Notes: generated by a model not told the origin, from the letters alone. A stretch of 48,984 nt of DNA from Bog-756 sp035531955 (GCA_035531955.1 DATKRZ010000035.1:1-48984), one strand, 5' to 3'; counted from the first letter of the stretch, positions 7,268 to 16,745 are shown. A program made the numbers and translations.

Positions 7268-8944
7268 GTGTCAGATGTCGCACCGGATGTCACCGATCCC
7301 CGGGGGGACCTCCAGTGGGGAACCATCCCCGGCCTGGTGGAGGACGCCGCCGCCCGCTTCGGCGAATGCGAGGCCCTGGTGGACATCCACGGTCCCGCCG
7401 GGTCGACGACCAGGCTCACCTTCGACCAGCTGGCCGACGAGGTGGCCGCCGCCACCCGCGCCGTGGTGGCCAACGGGATCGAGCGGGGGGACCGGGTGGC
7501 CATCTGGGCCCCCAACTGCGCCGAGTGGATCATCGCCGGCCTCGGCGCGGTGGCCGCCGGGGCGCTGCTGGTGCCGCTCAACACCCGGTTCAAGGGGGCC
7601 GAGGCGGCGTACGTCCTTGGCGAGTCGGGGGCGAGGATGCTCTTCACCGTCGAGGGGTTCTTGAGTACCGACTACCCCAAGATGCTGGAAGAGGCGGTCG
7701 CCTCCGGCGAAAAGCTCCCCGAGCTCGACCGGGTGGTGGTCCTGCGCACCGGCGACAACCCGTCGAGGGGGCAGTCGGCGAAGGGCGACCCGGTCGTCGA
7801 CTGGGACGTGTTCCTCCAGGAGGGTTCCTCGGTCTCCGCCGACGTGGCCGCCGGCCGGACCGCCTCGATCACGGCCGGGGACCTCTCCGACCTGGTGTTC
7901 ACCTCGGGGACCACCGGCCATCCCAAGGGGGCGATGACCACCCATGGACAGACCCTCCGCACCTTTGCCACCTGGTCCGAGGTGGTCGGTCTCCGGCGGG
8001 GCGACCGCTACCTGATCCTCAATCCCTTCTTCCACACCTTCGGTTACAAGGCCGGCATCCTGGCGTGCCTCATGTCAGGCGCCACCATCGTCCCCGAGCC
8101 GGTGTTCGACGTGGAGCAGGTGCTGCGGCGGATCGAGGACGAGCACATCTCGGTGCTGCCCGGGCCTCCGACCATCTTCCGGTCCATCCTCGACCACCCG
8201 GACCGCAAGGACTTCGACCTCCGCTCCCTGCGCCTGGTGGTCACCGGGGCGGCGGCTGTCCCGGTCGAGCTGGTCAGGGAGCTTTGGTCCGATCTGGGCG
8301 TCGAGACGGTCCTCACCGCCTACGGCCTGACCGAGGCCACGGGAACGGTCACCATGTGCCGCCGGGGCGACTCCGCCGAGGTCATCTCGGGAACCTCCGG
8401 ACGTGCCATCCCTGACGTCGACGTCCGCATCGTCAGCCCCGACGGCGCCGAGTTGCCGAGAGGCGGGACGGGGGAGATCGTCGTCCGGGGCTACAACGTC
8501 ATGCGGGGCTACTTCAACGATGCCGAGGCCACGGACGAGGCCGTCGACAGCGGCGGCTGGCTGCACACCGGGGACGTCGGGGTCATGGACGGCGCCGGCA
8601 ACGTCACCATCACCGACAGGCTGAAGGACATGTACGTGAGCGGCGGGTTCAACGTGTACCCGGCCGAGGCCGAGGCTGTGCTCCGTCTCCATCCCGGGGT
8701 GGACCAGGTGGCGGTCATCGGAGTCCCCGACCGGCGCATGGGTGAGGTCGGGCTGGCCCTGGTGGTGCCCGCAGCAGGCAGTGAGCCCGACGAGATCGAG
8801 GCGGTTCTCCTCGGCTGGGCCAGGGGCCGCCTGGCCGGGTACAAGCTCCCGCGCCGGGTCCAGGTGGTCGACTCGCTCCCCCTCAACGCCAGCGGCAAGG
8901 TCCTCAAGCGCGAGCTCCGGGAGAGGTACTCGTCCCCGGGATGA
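7268..8944 (+). CDS. Acyl-CoA ligase, FadD3-like (HIP-CoA ligase candidate)
   Basis: 558 residues from the leaderless GTG. The adenylate-forming core is complete: P-loop TSGTTGHPKG at 212-221, LTAYGLTEATG, the GWLHTGDVGVMD hinge region and the C-terminal ASGKVLKREL with the catalytic Lys. The stretches LNPFFHTFGYKAGILACL, LPGPPTIFRSILDHP and KDFDLRSLRLVVTGAA match my recall of M. tuberculosis FadD3 closely. FadD3 attaches CoA to HIP, the indanedione propionate left after A/B-ring removal from steroids. It is separated from the zinc alcohol dehydrogenase by 91 bases and probably co-transcribed with it. Ligase activity is near certain; HIP as substrate is inferred. Confidence 0.85.
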   Translation: MSDVAPDVTDPRGDLQWGTIPGLVEDAAARFGECEALVDIHGPAGSTTRLTFDQLADEVAAATRAVVANGIERGDRVAIWAPNCAEWIIAGLGAVAAGALLVPLNTRFKGAEAAYVLGESGARMLFTVEGFLSTDYPKMLEEAVASGEKLPELDRVVVLRTGDNPSRGQSAKGDPVVDWDVFLQEGSSVSADVAAGRTASITAGDLSDLVFTSGTTGHPKGAMTTHGQTLRTFATWSEVVGLRRGDRYLILNPFFHTFGYKAGILACLMSGATIVPEPVFDVEQVLRRIEDEHISVLPGPPTIFRSILDHPDRKDFDLRSLRLVVTGAAAVPVELVRELWSDLGVETVLTAYGLTEATGTVTMCRRGDSAEVISGTSGRAIPDVDVRIVSPDGAELPRGGTGEIVVRGYNVMRGYFNDAEATDEAVDSGGWLHTGDVGVMDGAGNVTITDRLKDMYVSGGFNVYPAEAEAVLRLHPGVDQVAVIGVPDRRMGEVGLALVVPAAGSEPDEIEAVLLGWARGRLAGYKLPRRVQVVDSLPLNASGKVLKRELRERYSSPG

Positions 8945-9035
8945 CCGCGGGGAGGGTCCCGCCCGCGGGCGGAACCGCCCACCGCGGCCACGACACCACG
9001 GGACCGGCTCAATCGACACAGGAAAGGAAGGTGCC

Positions 9036-10142
9036 ATGCGAGGCATCGTGTACACAGGTGACGACGCCGAGGTCACCGATCAGTTGAGCATCGGCGACCC
9101 CGGTCCGGGCGAGGTCCGGGTGGCCATCGGGGCGGCCGGCGTGTGCCACAGCGACCTGTCGGTGCTCAACGGCACCATCCCGTGGAAAGCGCCGTCGGTG
9201 CTGGGCCACGAGGGCGCGGGGGTGGTGGAAGCCGTGGGGTCCGAGGTCCGCTCGGTGAAGGTCGGCGACCACGTGGTGATCGCCACCCTGGCCAGCTGCG
9301 GTGTCTGCCGGGCCTGCAGCACCGGCCACCCCACCTGGTGCGTCAAGACGCTCGGAAACGTGTCCCAACCCTTCACCTACAAGGGAGAGCCGGCGTCCAA
9401 CTTCGCCGGTACCTCGGTGTTCACCGAATCGACCATCATCAAGGAGGTCCAGGCGGTCAAGATCTCCAAGGACGTCCCCATGACCTCGGCCTGCCTCATC
9501 GGCTGCGGTGTCCTGACCGGCGTGGGCTCGGTGCTCAACCGGGCCGGCGTAGGCGCCGGCGAGACCTCGGCTGTCTTCGGTGTGGGAGGTGTCGGGCTCA
9601 ATGTGATCCAGGGCCTGCGCATCGCCGGCGCCAGCCGGATCATCGCCGTCGACACGCTCACGTCCAAGGAGGGTCTGGCCCGCAAGTTCGGGGCCACACA
9701 CTTCGTCGACGCCTCGTCCACCGACGCCGTGGAGGCCATCCGCGAGCTGGTCCCCCCTGGCCCCGACCGGGTGTCGGGGGCCCTCGGGTGGACCGGGGGG
9801 GTCAACTGGTCATTCGACTGCGTGGGCCACCCCGCCGTGCTCCGCAACGCTCTGGATGTCCTCGACTGGGGCGGCAACGCCCTCGCCATCGGGATCCCGC
9901 CGCAGGGGACGGAGGTCTCGGTGGACGTCAACGCCCTGGCCTACGTGGACCGTGGTCTGCTGGGTTGCCGCTACGGCTCCTCGCGGCCGCACCATGACAT
10001 CCCCCTGATGGTGGAGCTGTACCTGTCCGGCGCCCTGCTGCTCGACGAGCTGGTCACCGAACAGCGACCCCTCGAGGGCTTCCGCGACATCGTCGAGGAC
10101 ATGGAGGCCGGCAAACTGGCCCGGGGTGTCCTCACCTTCTGA
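9036..10142 (+). CDS. Zinc-dependent alcohol dehydrogenase (MDR family)
   Basis: 368 residues from ATG 9036, with AGGAAAGGAAG upstream. The catalytic zinc Cys is C37 (GVCHSDL), the GHE motif is at 57-59, and the structural zinc lobe has C88, C91, C94 and C102, which are all four ligands. The NAD-binding Rossmann turn GVGGVG follows in the second half. The layout resembles class III/NDMA-dependent type alcohol dehydrogenases such as mycobacterial AdhD. In this setting it could oxidise a side-chain alcohol of a steroid or terpenoid before CoA activation; this role is inferred from its place between two acyl-CoA ligases. Confidence 0.9.
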   Translation: MRGIVYTGDDAEVTDQLSIGDPGPGEVRVAIGAAGVCHSDLSVLNGTIPWKAPSVLGHEGAGVVEAVGSEVRSVKVGDHVVIATLASCGVCRACSTGHPTWCVKTLGNVSQPFTYKGEPASNFAGTSVFTESTIIKEVQAVKISKDVPMTSACLIGCGVLTGVGSVLNRAGVGAGETSAVFGVGGVGLNVIQGLRIAGASRIIAVDTLTSKEGLARKFGATHFVDASSTDAVEAIRELVPPGPDRVSGALGWTGGVNWSFDCVGHPAVLRNALDVLDWGGNALAIGIPPQGTEVSVDVNALAYVDRGLLGCRYGSSRPHHDIPLMVELYLSGALLLDELVTEQRPLEGFRDIVEDMEAGKLARGVLTF

Positions 10143-10192
10143 GGGCCCGACCGACTGGTGGGCGCGGCCGGAGACGGCAGAGGTGTCCCTGT

Positions 10193-10198
10193 TACAGT
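10193..10198 (+). promoter_or_regulatory. -10 box of the acyl-CoA ligase at 10209
   Basis: TACAGT predicts transcription start at 10205, four bases before ATG 10209. The hexamer overlaps a CTGTTACAG palindrome (10189-10197) that also occurs upstream of the TetR gene. Confidence 0.5.
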
Positions 10199-10208
10199 CG
10201 ACGTCGAT

Positions 10209-11825
10209 ATGACGGCGCGTCAGATTCTGGGGGATTTCCGGACGGTGGTCGACGTGCTGCGGGCCGCGGCGCAGCACAAGGCCGACATCGAGGCCTGGGT
10301 CGAGCCCGAGAGCGCCGAATCGTCCCGCCGGCACCTGACCTTCGCCCAGTGGGACCGGGCCGCCGACGGCGTGGCCGGGCTCCTGGCCCGCCTGGGCGTG
10401 ACCCGCGGTTCGGTGGTCTGCCTCCTGCTCCCTAGCTCCATCGACTACATGGTCTGCTACGCCGCCGCCTCCCGGCTCGGCGCGGTCACCTCCGGGATCA
10501 ACCTCCGCCTCGGAGCGACCGAGGTCCGCTCGATACTGGAGCGGACGCTCCCCGCGGTCACGGTGGTGAGCGACGGGGCCGCCCCGCCCGAGGGACCCAC
10601 CGGCATCCTGGTCGAGCGGTCGGCGTCGCGCGACGCCTGGGAGGGAACGGCCCCCTCCGGTCGGCCCGGCCTCACGCCGGGCGACCCGGTGGCCGTGGTG
10701 TGGACGAGCGGGACGACCGGTCTGCCCAAGGGCGCTGTCTTCGACCACGCCAGCCTGGCGGCGGTGGCAGCTGGCGACCACGTGCTCTCCCGGCCCGGCG
10801 ACCGGCGGCTGTCTCCGCTTCCATTCGCCCACGTGGGGTCGATGACCCGTACCTGGGACGAGATCGCCAACGGTGTCACCACCGTGATCACCCCGACGCC
10901 GTGGCGGGCCGCCGACGCCATCCGGATCATGGAGGAGGAGCGGATCACCGTGGCCCAGGGGGTACCGACCCAGTGGGCCCTGGTCCTGGACCACCCCGAT
11001 CTCGGGGGAGCCGACCTCTCGTCCCTGCGGGTCGCCGGCACCGGGGCCTCACGGGTGCCGGCCGAACTGGTGGCGGACATGCGCGCCCGGCTCGGGGTCC
11101 CCGTCGTCGTGCGCTACACGTCGACCGAGGCGTCCCTGGGGACCGGCACGGTGCCGGGTGATCCGGACGAGGTGGTGGCCACCACCGTCGGGCGGCCGGT
11201 CCACGGGGTGCAGCTGTCGGTGGTCGATGACCAGGGCGCCCGGTCGGCGCCGGGGGAGGTGGGTCGGATCCGCCTCCGCTCGCCGGCCGTGATGCGGGGG
11301 TACTGGGGAGGGCCCCCCACCGGGCCGGGCCCCGAAGGGGTCGTCTACGACCGGGAGGCCACCCGCTCAGTACTCGACGGGGACGGCTGGCTGACCACCG
11401 GCGACTTCGGTTTCGTCGACGCCGGCGGCTGCCTGCACCTGGTCGGTCGGGCCAACGAGCTCTATATCAGGGGGGGCTACAACGTGTACCCCGCCGAGGT
11501 GGAGGCTGCCTTGGGCGGCCACCCGGGGGTCGGGCAGGTGGCGGTGGTCGGTGCCCCCGACCCGGTCCTGGGTGAGATCGGTGTGGCCTTCGTGGTGCCG
11601 GTCGACGCCGCCGTCGGAGGCGCCGAGCTGGTCCGAGGGCTGCAGTCGGCGGCCCGGTCGACTCTGGCCGACTACAAGGTGCCGGATCGCATCATCGTGG
11701 AGGAGAGCCTTCCCCTGACCTCGATGATGAAGGTGGACAAGCGGTCGCTGGCCGACCGTGCCGCGTCCCTGCCGCCCATTCCGCGTGGACGAGGGGCAAC
11801 CAGAGAGCCCGCCCAGCACCGGTGA
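10209..11825 (+). CDS. Acyl-CoA ligase (AMP-forming)
   Basis: 538 residues from ATG 10209, chosen because the TACAGT -10 makes upstream in-frame codons untranscribed. The P-loop VWTSGTTGLPKGA lies around residues 168-180; RYTSTEASLGTG replaces the usual YG.TE motif, GWLTTGDFGFVD is the A8-type motif, YIRGGYNVYPAEVE follows, and the catalytic Lys is probably in SMMKVDKRSL. The usual NPSGKILK motif is altered to TSMMKVDK, so the family is divergent. It may be a FadD17- or FadD19-type steroid side-chain ligase, but I cannot choose. It lies between the alcohol dehydrogenase and the unrecognised protein. Confidence 0.85.
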   Translation: MTARQILGDFRTVVDVLRAAAQHKADIEAWVEPESAESSRRHLTFAQWDRAADGVAGLLARLGVTRGSVVCLLLPSSIDYMVCYAAASRLGAVTSGINLRLGATEVRSILERTLPAVTVVSDGAAPPEGPTGILVERSASRDAWEGTAPSGRPGLTPGDPVAVVWTSGTTGLPKGAVFDHASLAAVAAGDHVLSRPGDRRLSPLPFAHVGSMTRTWDEIANGVTTVITPTPWRAADAIRIMEEERITVAQGVPTQWALVLDHPDLGGADLSSLRVAGTGASRVPAELVADMRARLGVPVVVRYTSTEASLGTGTVPGDPDEVVATTVGRPVHGVQLSVVDDQGARSAPGEVGRIRLRSPAVMRGYWGGPPTGPGPEGVVYDREATRSVLDGDGWLTTGDFGFVDAGGCLHLVGRANELYIRGGYNVYPAEVEAALGGHPGVGQVAVVGAPDPVLGEIGVAFVVPVDAAVGGAELVRGLQSAARSTLADYKVPDRIIVEESLPLTSMMKVDKRSLADRAASLPPIPRGRGATREPAQHR

Positions 11826-11863
11826 GTCATCACCGATGACCCGACGAACGGAGCCCGACCCCC

Positions 11864-12721
11864 ATGACCGGTAGATCAACGCCCGCCGAGGGGGGCGTGA
11901 CCGACGATCCCATCCGCATCGGCACCATGCTGTACACCCTGGTCGAACCCCATCGGGGCCACCAGGTGGAGTACAACCGCTGGTACGAGCGGGACCACTT
12001 CTACGCCGGCTGTCAGATCGGCGCCTACAACTTCGCCGGTGCACGCTTCGTGTGCACGGCGCCCCTGAAGGACCTGCGGTTCCCGGACCCGGGGACGGGC
12101 GACGGGCCGGAGCCGCTGGTGGCCGAGGCCCAGACCGGCAGCTACCTGGGCGTCTACTACGTGCTCGACGGCCACCACGACGAGTGGAACCGCTGGGCCG
12201 TCGACCAGGTCAACGTCCTTCACGCCGCCGGCCGCATGTTCGACCGGAGGGACCACGTCCATACCGGCCTCTACCGGTTCGAGTGGGAGCACCGTCGCGA
12301 CGAGGACGGCGTCCCGGCCGAGCTCACCCTCGACCACCGGTTCCCGGGGATGGTCTCGGTCTTCGTCGAGCCGGCCCCGGGCGTGACCTCCGAACAGCTC
12401 GGGGACTGGTACCGGGGCGAGTACCTACCGCGGGCGCTGCCCGGCTCGCCCGCGGCGACCGTGCTGGCCTTCAGCCCGCTTCCGCTGCTGGCCGACGCCC
12501 CCGGTGACGTGCCCCGATCGGAGCAGCTCGATCCGCGGATCCTGCTGCTGTGGTTCCTCGACCAGGAGCCGTCCGGGTCGTGGGACGGCCTCTTCGCCGG
12601 CCAGCCCGGAGCGCTGTCCGCGGCGGGAGTGGGCCACGTGAAGTGGGCCTCGCCGTTCGTCGGCACCATCCCCGGCACCGACACCTACACCGACCAGCTA
12701 TGGTCCTCCCCGGTCCGATGA
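11864..12721 (+). CDS. Unrecognised protein with two EthD-like half-domains
   Basis: 285 residues. Two places show the same pattern: EYNRWYERDHFYAG (residues about 31-44) and EQLGDWYRGEYLPRAL (about 178-193). Each is a W-Y-x-x-[HE] helix followed by strands, as in dimeric alpha-beta-barrel (EthD/ABM) proteins, so it may be a fused dimer of ferredoxin-like folds. No cofactor motif is visible. Its stop overlaps the next ligase start (ATGA), so it belongs to the acyl-CoA operon and may be a monooxygenase, isomerase or cyclase-type enzyme for the same substrate. I know of no characterised homologue. Confidence 0.7.
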   Translation: MTGRSTPAEGGVTDDPIRIGTMLYTLVEPHRGHQVEYNRWYERDHFYAGCQIGAYNFAGARFVCTAPLKDLRFPDPGTGDGPEPLVAEAQTGSYLGVYYVLDGHHDEWNRWAVDQVNVLHAAGRMFDRRDHVHTGLYRFEWEHRRDEDGVPAELTLDHRFPGMVSVFVEPAPGVTSEQLGDWYRGEYLPRALPGSPAATVLAFSPLPLLADAPGDVPRSEQLDPRILLLWFLDQEPSGSWDGLFAGQPGALSAAGVGHVKWASPFVGTIPGTDTYTDQLWSSPVR

Positions 12722-14331
12722 CCGACTTCATCGAACAGATGGCCGAACGGAGCGCGGCACGCGGCTGGGTCGGGGCGCCGACGCTGTGGGGGCTCATCGA
12801 ACGCCGGGCGGAGGCCACCCCGGAGGCCACCCTGGCCCACGAGGACACCGGGCGCGAGCTCACCTTCGCCGGGTACCGCGATGCCTGCGTGCGGGCGGCG
12901 GCCGGGCTCCATGCCGACCACGGTGTCGACCGGGGAACCGCGGTCAGCTGGGAGCTGCCCACCTGGAACGAGTCGCTGGTGCTGGTCGGTGCGCTGGCCC
13001 GGCTCGGCGCCCGGCAGAACCCACTGATCCCCATCTACCGGGGTCGCGAAGTGGGTTTCATCACCGCCCAGAGCGCCGCCTCGCTGCTGATCGTCCCGAC
13101 CGTCTATCGGGGATTCGACTTCGCAGCCATGGCCGCCGAGATCGCCGCCGAGCGACCCGGCCTCCGGGTGCTGGTGGTCGACCGGGATCTCCCCGAAGGG
13201 GACCCGGAGGGCCTACCCGCGGTGGAGCGTGATCCCGCCACCGCGGCCGACGCCCCCGTCCGCTGGCTGTTCTACACCTCGGGGACCACCGCCGACCCGA
13301 AGGGTGCCCCGCACACCGACCTCACGGTGATGGCCTCGGCGCTGGCCATGTCCGAGTGCCTGGACATCCGCGCCGACGACGTGTCCGCCCTCATCTTCCC
13401 CTTCACCCACATCGGCGGGATCGGCTGGCTGATCGCCTCGCTGCTCACCGGGTGCTCGCTCCTGACCACCGAGTCGTTCGACCCCGAGGCCACGCCGGCC
13501 TTCCTCGCCGCCAACCGGGTCACCCTGGCCGGCTCGGGGACGCCCTTCCACATGGCGTACCTCGCCGCCCAGCGGGCCGCCACCGGTGGGACCCTGTTCC
13601 CGGGGGTCCGGTCGTACCCGGGGGGCGGCGCGCCCAAGCCACCCCAGCTCCACTACGACCTCAAGCGGGAGATCGGCGGGGTCGGGATCGTCTCCGGTTA
13701 CGGGCTGACCGAAGCTCCCATCGTGGTCATGGCCACGACGGAGGACCCCGACGAGAAGCTGGCCCACACCGAGGGGAGGCCCACCCCGGGGGTCGAACTC
13801 ATCGTGGTCGGGCTCGACGGGCACCGGGCTGGACCGGGGGAGGAGGGGGAGATCCGCCTCAAGGGCCCCCAGGTCATCCGCGGGTACCTCGACCCGGCAC
13901 TCGATGCCGAGGCCTTCGACGACGACGGCTACTTCCGCAGCGGCGACCTCGGGGTTGTCGACGACCAGGGGTACGTGACGATCACCGGTCGACTGAAGGA
14001 CGTGATCATCCGACACGGGGAGAACATCTCGGCCAAGGAGGTCGAGGACCTCCTCTATGCCCACCCGGCGGTCGCCGATGTGGCGGTCATCGGCCTTCCG
14101 GACCCCGAGACGGGGGAGCGCGCCTGTGCCGTGGTGTCGGTCAGGGACGGACAGACGCTCGAGTTCGTCGAGATGGTGGGGTACCTGAAGGACAAGTCCT
14201 TGCGGGTCCAGGCCATTCCCGAGCAGCTCGAACTCGTCGACACGGTGCCTCGCAATCCAGCCGGAAAGATCCTGAAGCACACGTTGCGCGAGCGGTTCGC
14301 CCCCTCGCCCCATACCAGGAGAGACGCATGA
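12718..14331 (+). CDS. Acyl-CoA ligase (AMP-forming), cyclohexanecarboxylate-ligase-like
   Basis: 537 residues starting in the ATGA overlap at 12718. Motifs are FYTSGTTADPKGAPHT (P-loop), GYGLTEAP, YFRSGDLGVVDDQGY, GRLKDVIIRHGENI, and NPAGKILKHTL with the catalytic Lys. The RHGENISAKEVEDLL segment is typical of ligases for cyclic or medium-chain acids (AliA-, FadK- and FadD-type proteins). Together with the two ligases upstream this makes three CoA ligases in 7 kb, as expected where several chain-length or ring intermediates must be activated. The next gene also overlaps by four bases. Confidence 0.88.
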   Translation: MTDFIEQMAERSAARGWVGAPTLWGLIERRAEATPEATLAHEDTGRELTFAGYRDACVRAAAGLHADHGVDRGTAVSWELPTWNESLVLVGALARLGARQNPLIPIYRGREVGFITAQSAASLLIVPTVYRGFDFAAMAAEIAAERPGLRVLVVDRDLPEGDPEGLPAVERDPATAADAPVRWLFYTSGTTADPKGAPHTDLTVMASALAMSECLDIRADDVSALIFPFTHIGGIGWLIASLLTGCSLLTTESFDPEATPAFLAANRVTLAGSGTPFHMAYLAAQRAATGGTLFPGVRSYPGGGAPKPPQLHYDLKREIGGVGIVSGYGLTEAPIVVMATTEDPDEKLAHTEGRPTPGVELIVVGLDGHRAGPGEEGEIRLKGPQVIRGYLDPALDAEAFDDDGYFRSGDLGVVDDQGYVTITGRLKDVIIRHGENISAKEVEDLLYAHPAVADVAVIGLPDPETGERACAVVSVRDGQTLEFVEMVGYLKDKSLRVQAIPEQLELVDTVPRNPAGKILKHTLRERFAPSPHTRRDA

Positions 14332-15158
14332 GCCCCATCCAGCGGGTCACCCTCGGCCAGGGCGGGGCCGAGCACGACGCGGCTGACGCGGCCATCAGCT
14401 CGTTCACCGGGCACCGGTTCGCCGACCGGGTCGCGGTCGTCACCGGAGCGGGCTCCGGGATCGGTCGGGCGGTGGCCTCTCGCCTGGCCAAGGAGGGGGC
14501 GCGTGTCGCGGCCCTCGACCTGGCCGCCGACAACCTGGCCTCGGCCGTGGCCTCCATCACCGGGGACGGAGGCAACGCCACCGCCTATACCTGCGACGTG
14601 ACCTCGGAGACCTCGGTGGACAAGACGGTCGCCGCTCTGTCCGACGAGCTCGGGGCCCCGACGGTGGTCTGCAACGTGGCCGGCATCGGGGGCTTCTACA
14701 ACACCGCGGACATGCCGACCGATCAGTGGGAGCGGATCCTGGCCGTCAATCTGACCGGGCCGTTCCTGATCTGTCGGGCCACGCTGCCGTTCCTGCTCGA
14801 GCACGGCGGGTCCATCGTGAACGTGGCTTCCAACACCGCCTTGATGGGACAGGCGTACTCGGCGGCCTACTGCGCATCCAAGGCCGGCCTCTTGATGTTC
14901 TCGAAGGCCCTCGCCGCCGAGTACCTCTCCCGTGGGGTGCGGGTCAATGTGATCGCACCGGGTGGGGTCGACACGCCGCTGATCGGCACCTTCGACCTCC
15001 CCGAAGGGGCCGACTTCAAGGAGCTGAGGAGGATCATGACACCGATGGGCTTCTCCACCCCTTCCGAGATTGCCGCATCGGTCGCCTTCATCGCCTCCGA
15101 CGAGTCGTCCTACACCACCGGCGCTGTCCTGTCGGTCGACGGGGGCCTGACCATCTGA
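14328..15158 (+). CDS. Short-chain dehydrogenase/reductase
   Basis: 276 residues from ATG 14328, with AGGAGAG upstream and ATGA overlap with the ligase. The NAD(P) loop TGAGSGIG is at 39-46, followed by the CNVAG motif (Cys in place of the first Asn of NNAG), a Ser in NVASNTALMG, and YCASK supplying the Tyr and Lys of the active site. The first 30 residues are an extension not needed for the fold. It would oxidise or reduce a hydroxyl/keto group on the CoA-activated substrate of this operon; the exact step is unknown. Confidence 0.88.
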   Translation: MSPIQRVTLGQGGAEHDAADAAISSFTGHRFADRVAVVTGAGSGIGRAVASRLAKEGARVAALDLAADNLASAVASITGDGGNATAYTCDVTSETSVDKTVAALSDELGAPTVVCNVAGIGGFYNTADMPTDQWERILAVNLTGPFLICRATLPFLLEHGGSIVNVASNTALMGQAYSAAYCASKAGLLMFSKALAAEYLSRGVRVNVIAPGGVDTPLIGTFDLPEGADFKELRRIMTPMGFSTPSEIAASVAFIASDESSYTTGAVLSVDGGLTI

Positions 15159-15265
15159 GCCTGCCGCCCGATGGGTCGGCCGCAAGGCCCCGGCCCGCCA
15201 GGCTTGCCCGCGTGTCAAGATGAGGCACGCGACAAGCGGCCCTGTCCGTCGATTCGAGGAGCATC

Positions 15266-16468
15266 ATGACCGACCGACAGCCGGTGGACCACTGGGACAC
15301 CGACTTCGACATCCTGAACCCGGCCTACGTCGCCGATCCCTTCAGCATCTGGGACGAGCTGCGCAGGACGTGCCCGGTGGCGCACACCGACCGCCGGGGC
15401 AGCACCTGGCTCCCCACCCGCTACCAGGACGTGGTCGATCTGGCCCACGACGTCGAGCATTTCAGCTCAACCGAGATCGCGGTCATCCCCTTCGACGGTG
15501 AGGTGCCCGATGACCCGGTGCTCCCCTACGGGGTCCCGCCCATCTCGGCGGATCCTCCTCTGCACACCTGGACCCGGCGGCTGCTGCTTCCGTGGTTCTC
15601 CCATGGCCGGGTGGCGTCCTACGAGGCGATGACCCGCCACCTCTGCGTCGAGTTGGTCGACGGCTTCATCGACGACGGTGCGGCCGACGCCGCCCGCGAC
15701 TATGCCCAGCAGATCCCCGTGCGGGTCATCGCCGGCATCCTCGGGGTCCCCATCTCGCTGTCGGACACTTTCACCGGGTGGGTGAGGGACGTCCTCGAAT
15801 TTGCCGACGACCCGGTCCGTCGGGAGCGGGGGACCGAAGCGCTGATCACCTTCTTCGTGGGGGAGGTCGCCCGGCGGAAGAGCGAGCCGGGCGAGGACCT
15901 GCTGAGCGATCTCCTGCACAGTGAGTTCGACGGCGCGCCGGTGGAGGAGAGCGTGGTCCTGGGTATCGCCGCCCTGGTGCTCATCGCCGGCGTCGACACC
16001 ACCTGGAGCGCCATCGGTTCGTCGTTGTGGCACCTGGCCACCCACGCCGGGGACCGCGACCGCCTGGTCGCCGAGCCGGACGCCATGCCGGTGGCCATCG
16101 AGGAGCTGTTGCGCGCCTACTCGCCGGTCACCATGGCCCGGGTGGTCACCGAGGACATCGAGTTCGAGGGGTGCGCGATGAAGGCCGGTGACAAGGTCCT
16201 GATGAACTTCCCCGCCGCCAACCGCGACCCCGAGGCCTTCGAAGAGGCCGACCGGGTGGTGCTCGACCGTGAGCTCAACCGCCACGTCGCCTTCGGGTCG
16301 GGCATCCACCGGTGCGCCGGCTCGAACCTGGCCCGGATGGAGCTCCGGGTGGCACTGGAGGAGTGGCTGCGCCGGATCCCGGTATTCCGGCTGGAGGAGG
16401 GCGAGGAGGCCACCTGGGCCGGGGGACAGGTACGCGGCCCGCGACGGCTGCCGATGGTGTTCCGGTGA
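15266..16468 (+). CDS. Cytochrome P450
   Basis: 400 residues, a soluble bacterial class I P450 with GAGGAG before the ATG. The oxygen-activating I-helix motif AGVDTT is at 241-246, the EXXR pair is E280/R283, and the heme-ligand loop FGSGIHRCAG places the thiolate at C350. The sequence does not carry the FGGGGAHYC loop I recall for CYP125, so it is not clearly the steroid C26 hydroxylase. Its ferredoxin overlaps its stop by four bases. It probably hydroxylates a terpenoid or steroid-related substrate; no CYP family is assigned. Confidence 0.95.
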   Translation: MTDRQPVDHWDTDFDILNPAYVADPFSIWDELRRTCPVAHTDRRGSTWLPTRYQDVVDLAHDVEHFSSTEIAVIPFDGEVPDDPVLPYGVPPISADPPLHTWTRRLLLPWFSHGRVASYEAMTRHLCVELVDGFIDDGAADAARDYAQQIPVRVIAGILGVPISLSDTFTGWVRDVLEFADDPVRRERGTEALITFFVGEVARRKSEPGEDLLSDLLHSEFDGAPVEESVVLGIAALVLIAGVDTTWSAIGSSLWHLATHAGDRDRLVAEPDAMPVAIEELLRAYSPVTMARVVTEDIEFEGCAMKAGDKVLMNFPAANRDPEAFEEADRVVLDRELNRHVAFGSGIHRCAGSNLARMELRVALEEWLRRIPVFRLEEGEEATWAGGQVRGPRRLPMVFR

Positions 16469-16662
16469 GGATCAGGGTCGATCCCGAAAAGTGCCAGGGG
16501 CACGCCCGCTGCTACGCCCTGGCCCCCCAGCTGTTCGACGTGGATGACTACGGGCTGTCGACGGTGGTCGGCGACGGCACCGTCCCGGCCGACTTGGAGG
16601 ACAGGGCCCGGTTGGCCATCGCCAACTGCCCCGAGTACGCCATTGAGGAGACTGCCGACTGA
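16465..16662 (+). CDS. [3Fe-4S] ferredoxin, P450 redox partner
   Basis: 65 residues from a GTG that overlaps the P450 stop (GTGA). The cluster ligands are C10, C16 and C55 (followed by Pro), with His at position 13 where a [4Fe-4S] ferredoxin would have Cys. C-x2-H-x2-C...CP is the pattern of P450-dedicated [3Fe-4S] ferredoxins in actinomycetes. It carries electrons from an NAD(P)H ferredoxin reductase, not found here, to the P450. Confidence 0.92.
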   Translation: MRIRVDPEKCQGHARCYALAPQLFDVDDYGLSTVVGDGTVPADLEDRARLAIANCPEYAIEETAD

Positions 16663-16745
16663 CCCGACCACCGGGGCGGGGAATGATGGGCCGGGGGCAT
16701 GAATGGGGCAGTGCCGTCGGATTCGGGTCGATTCGGGAGGACACG

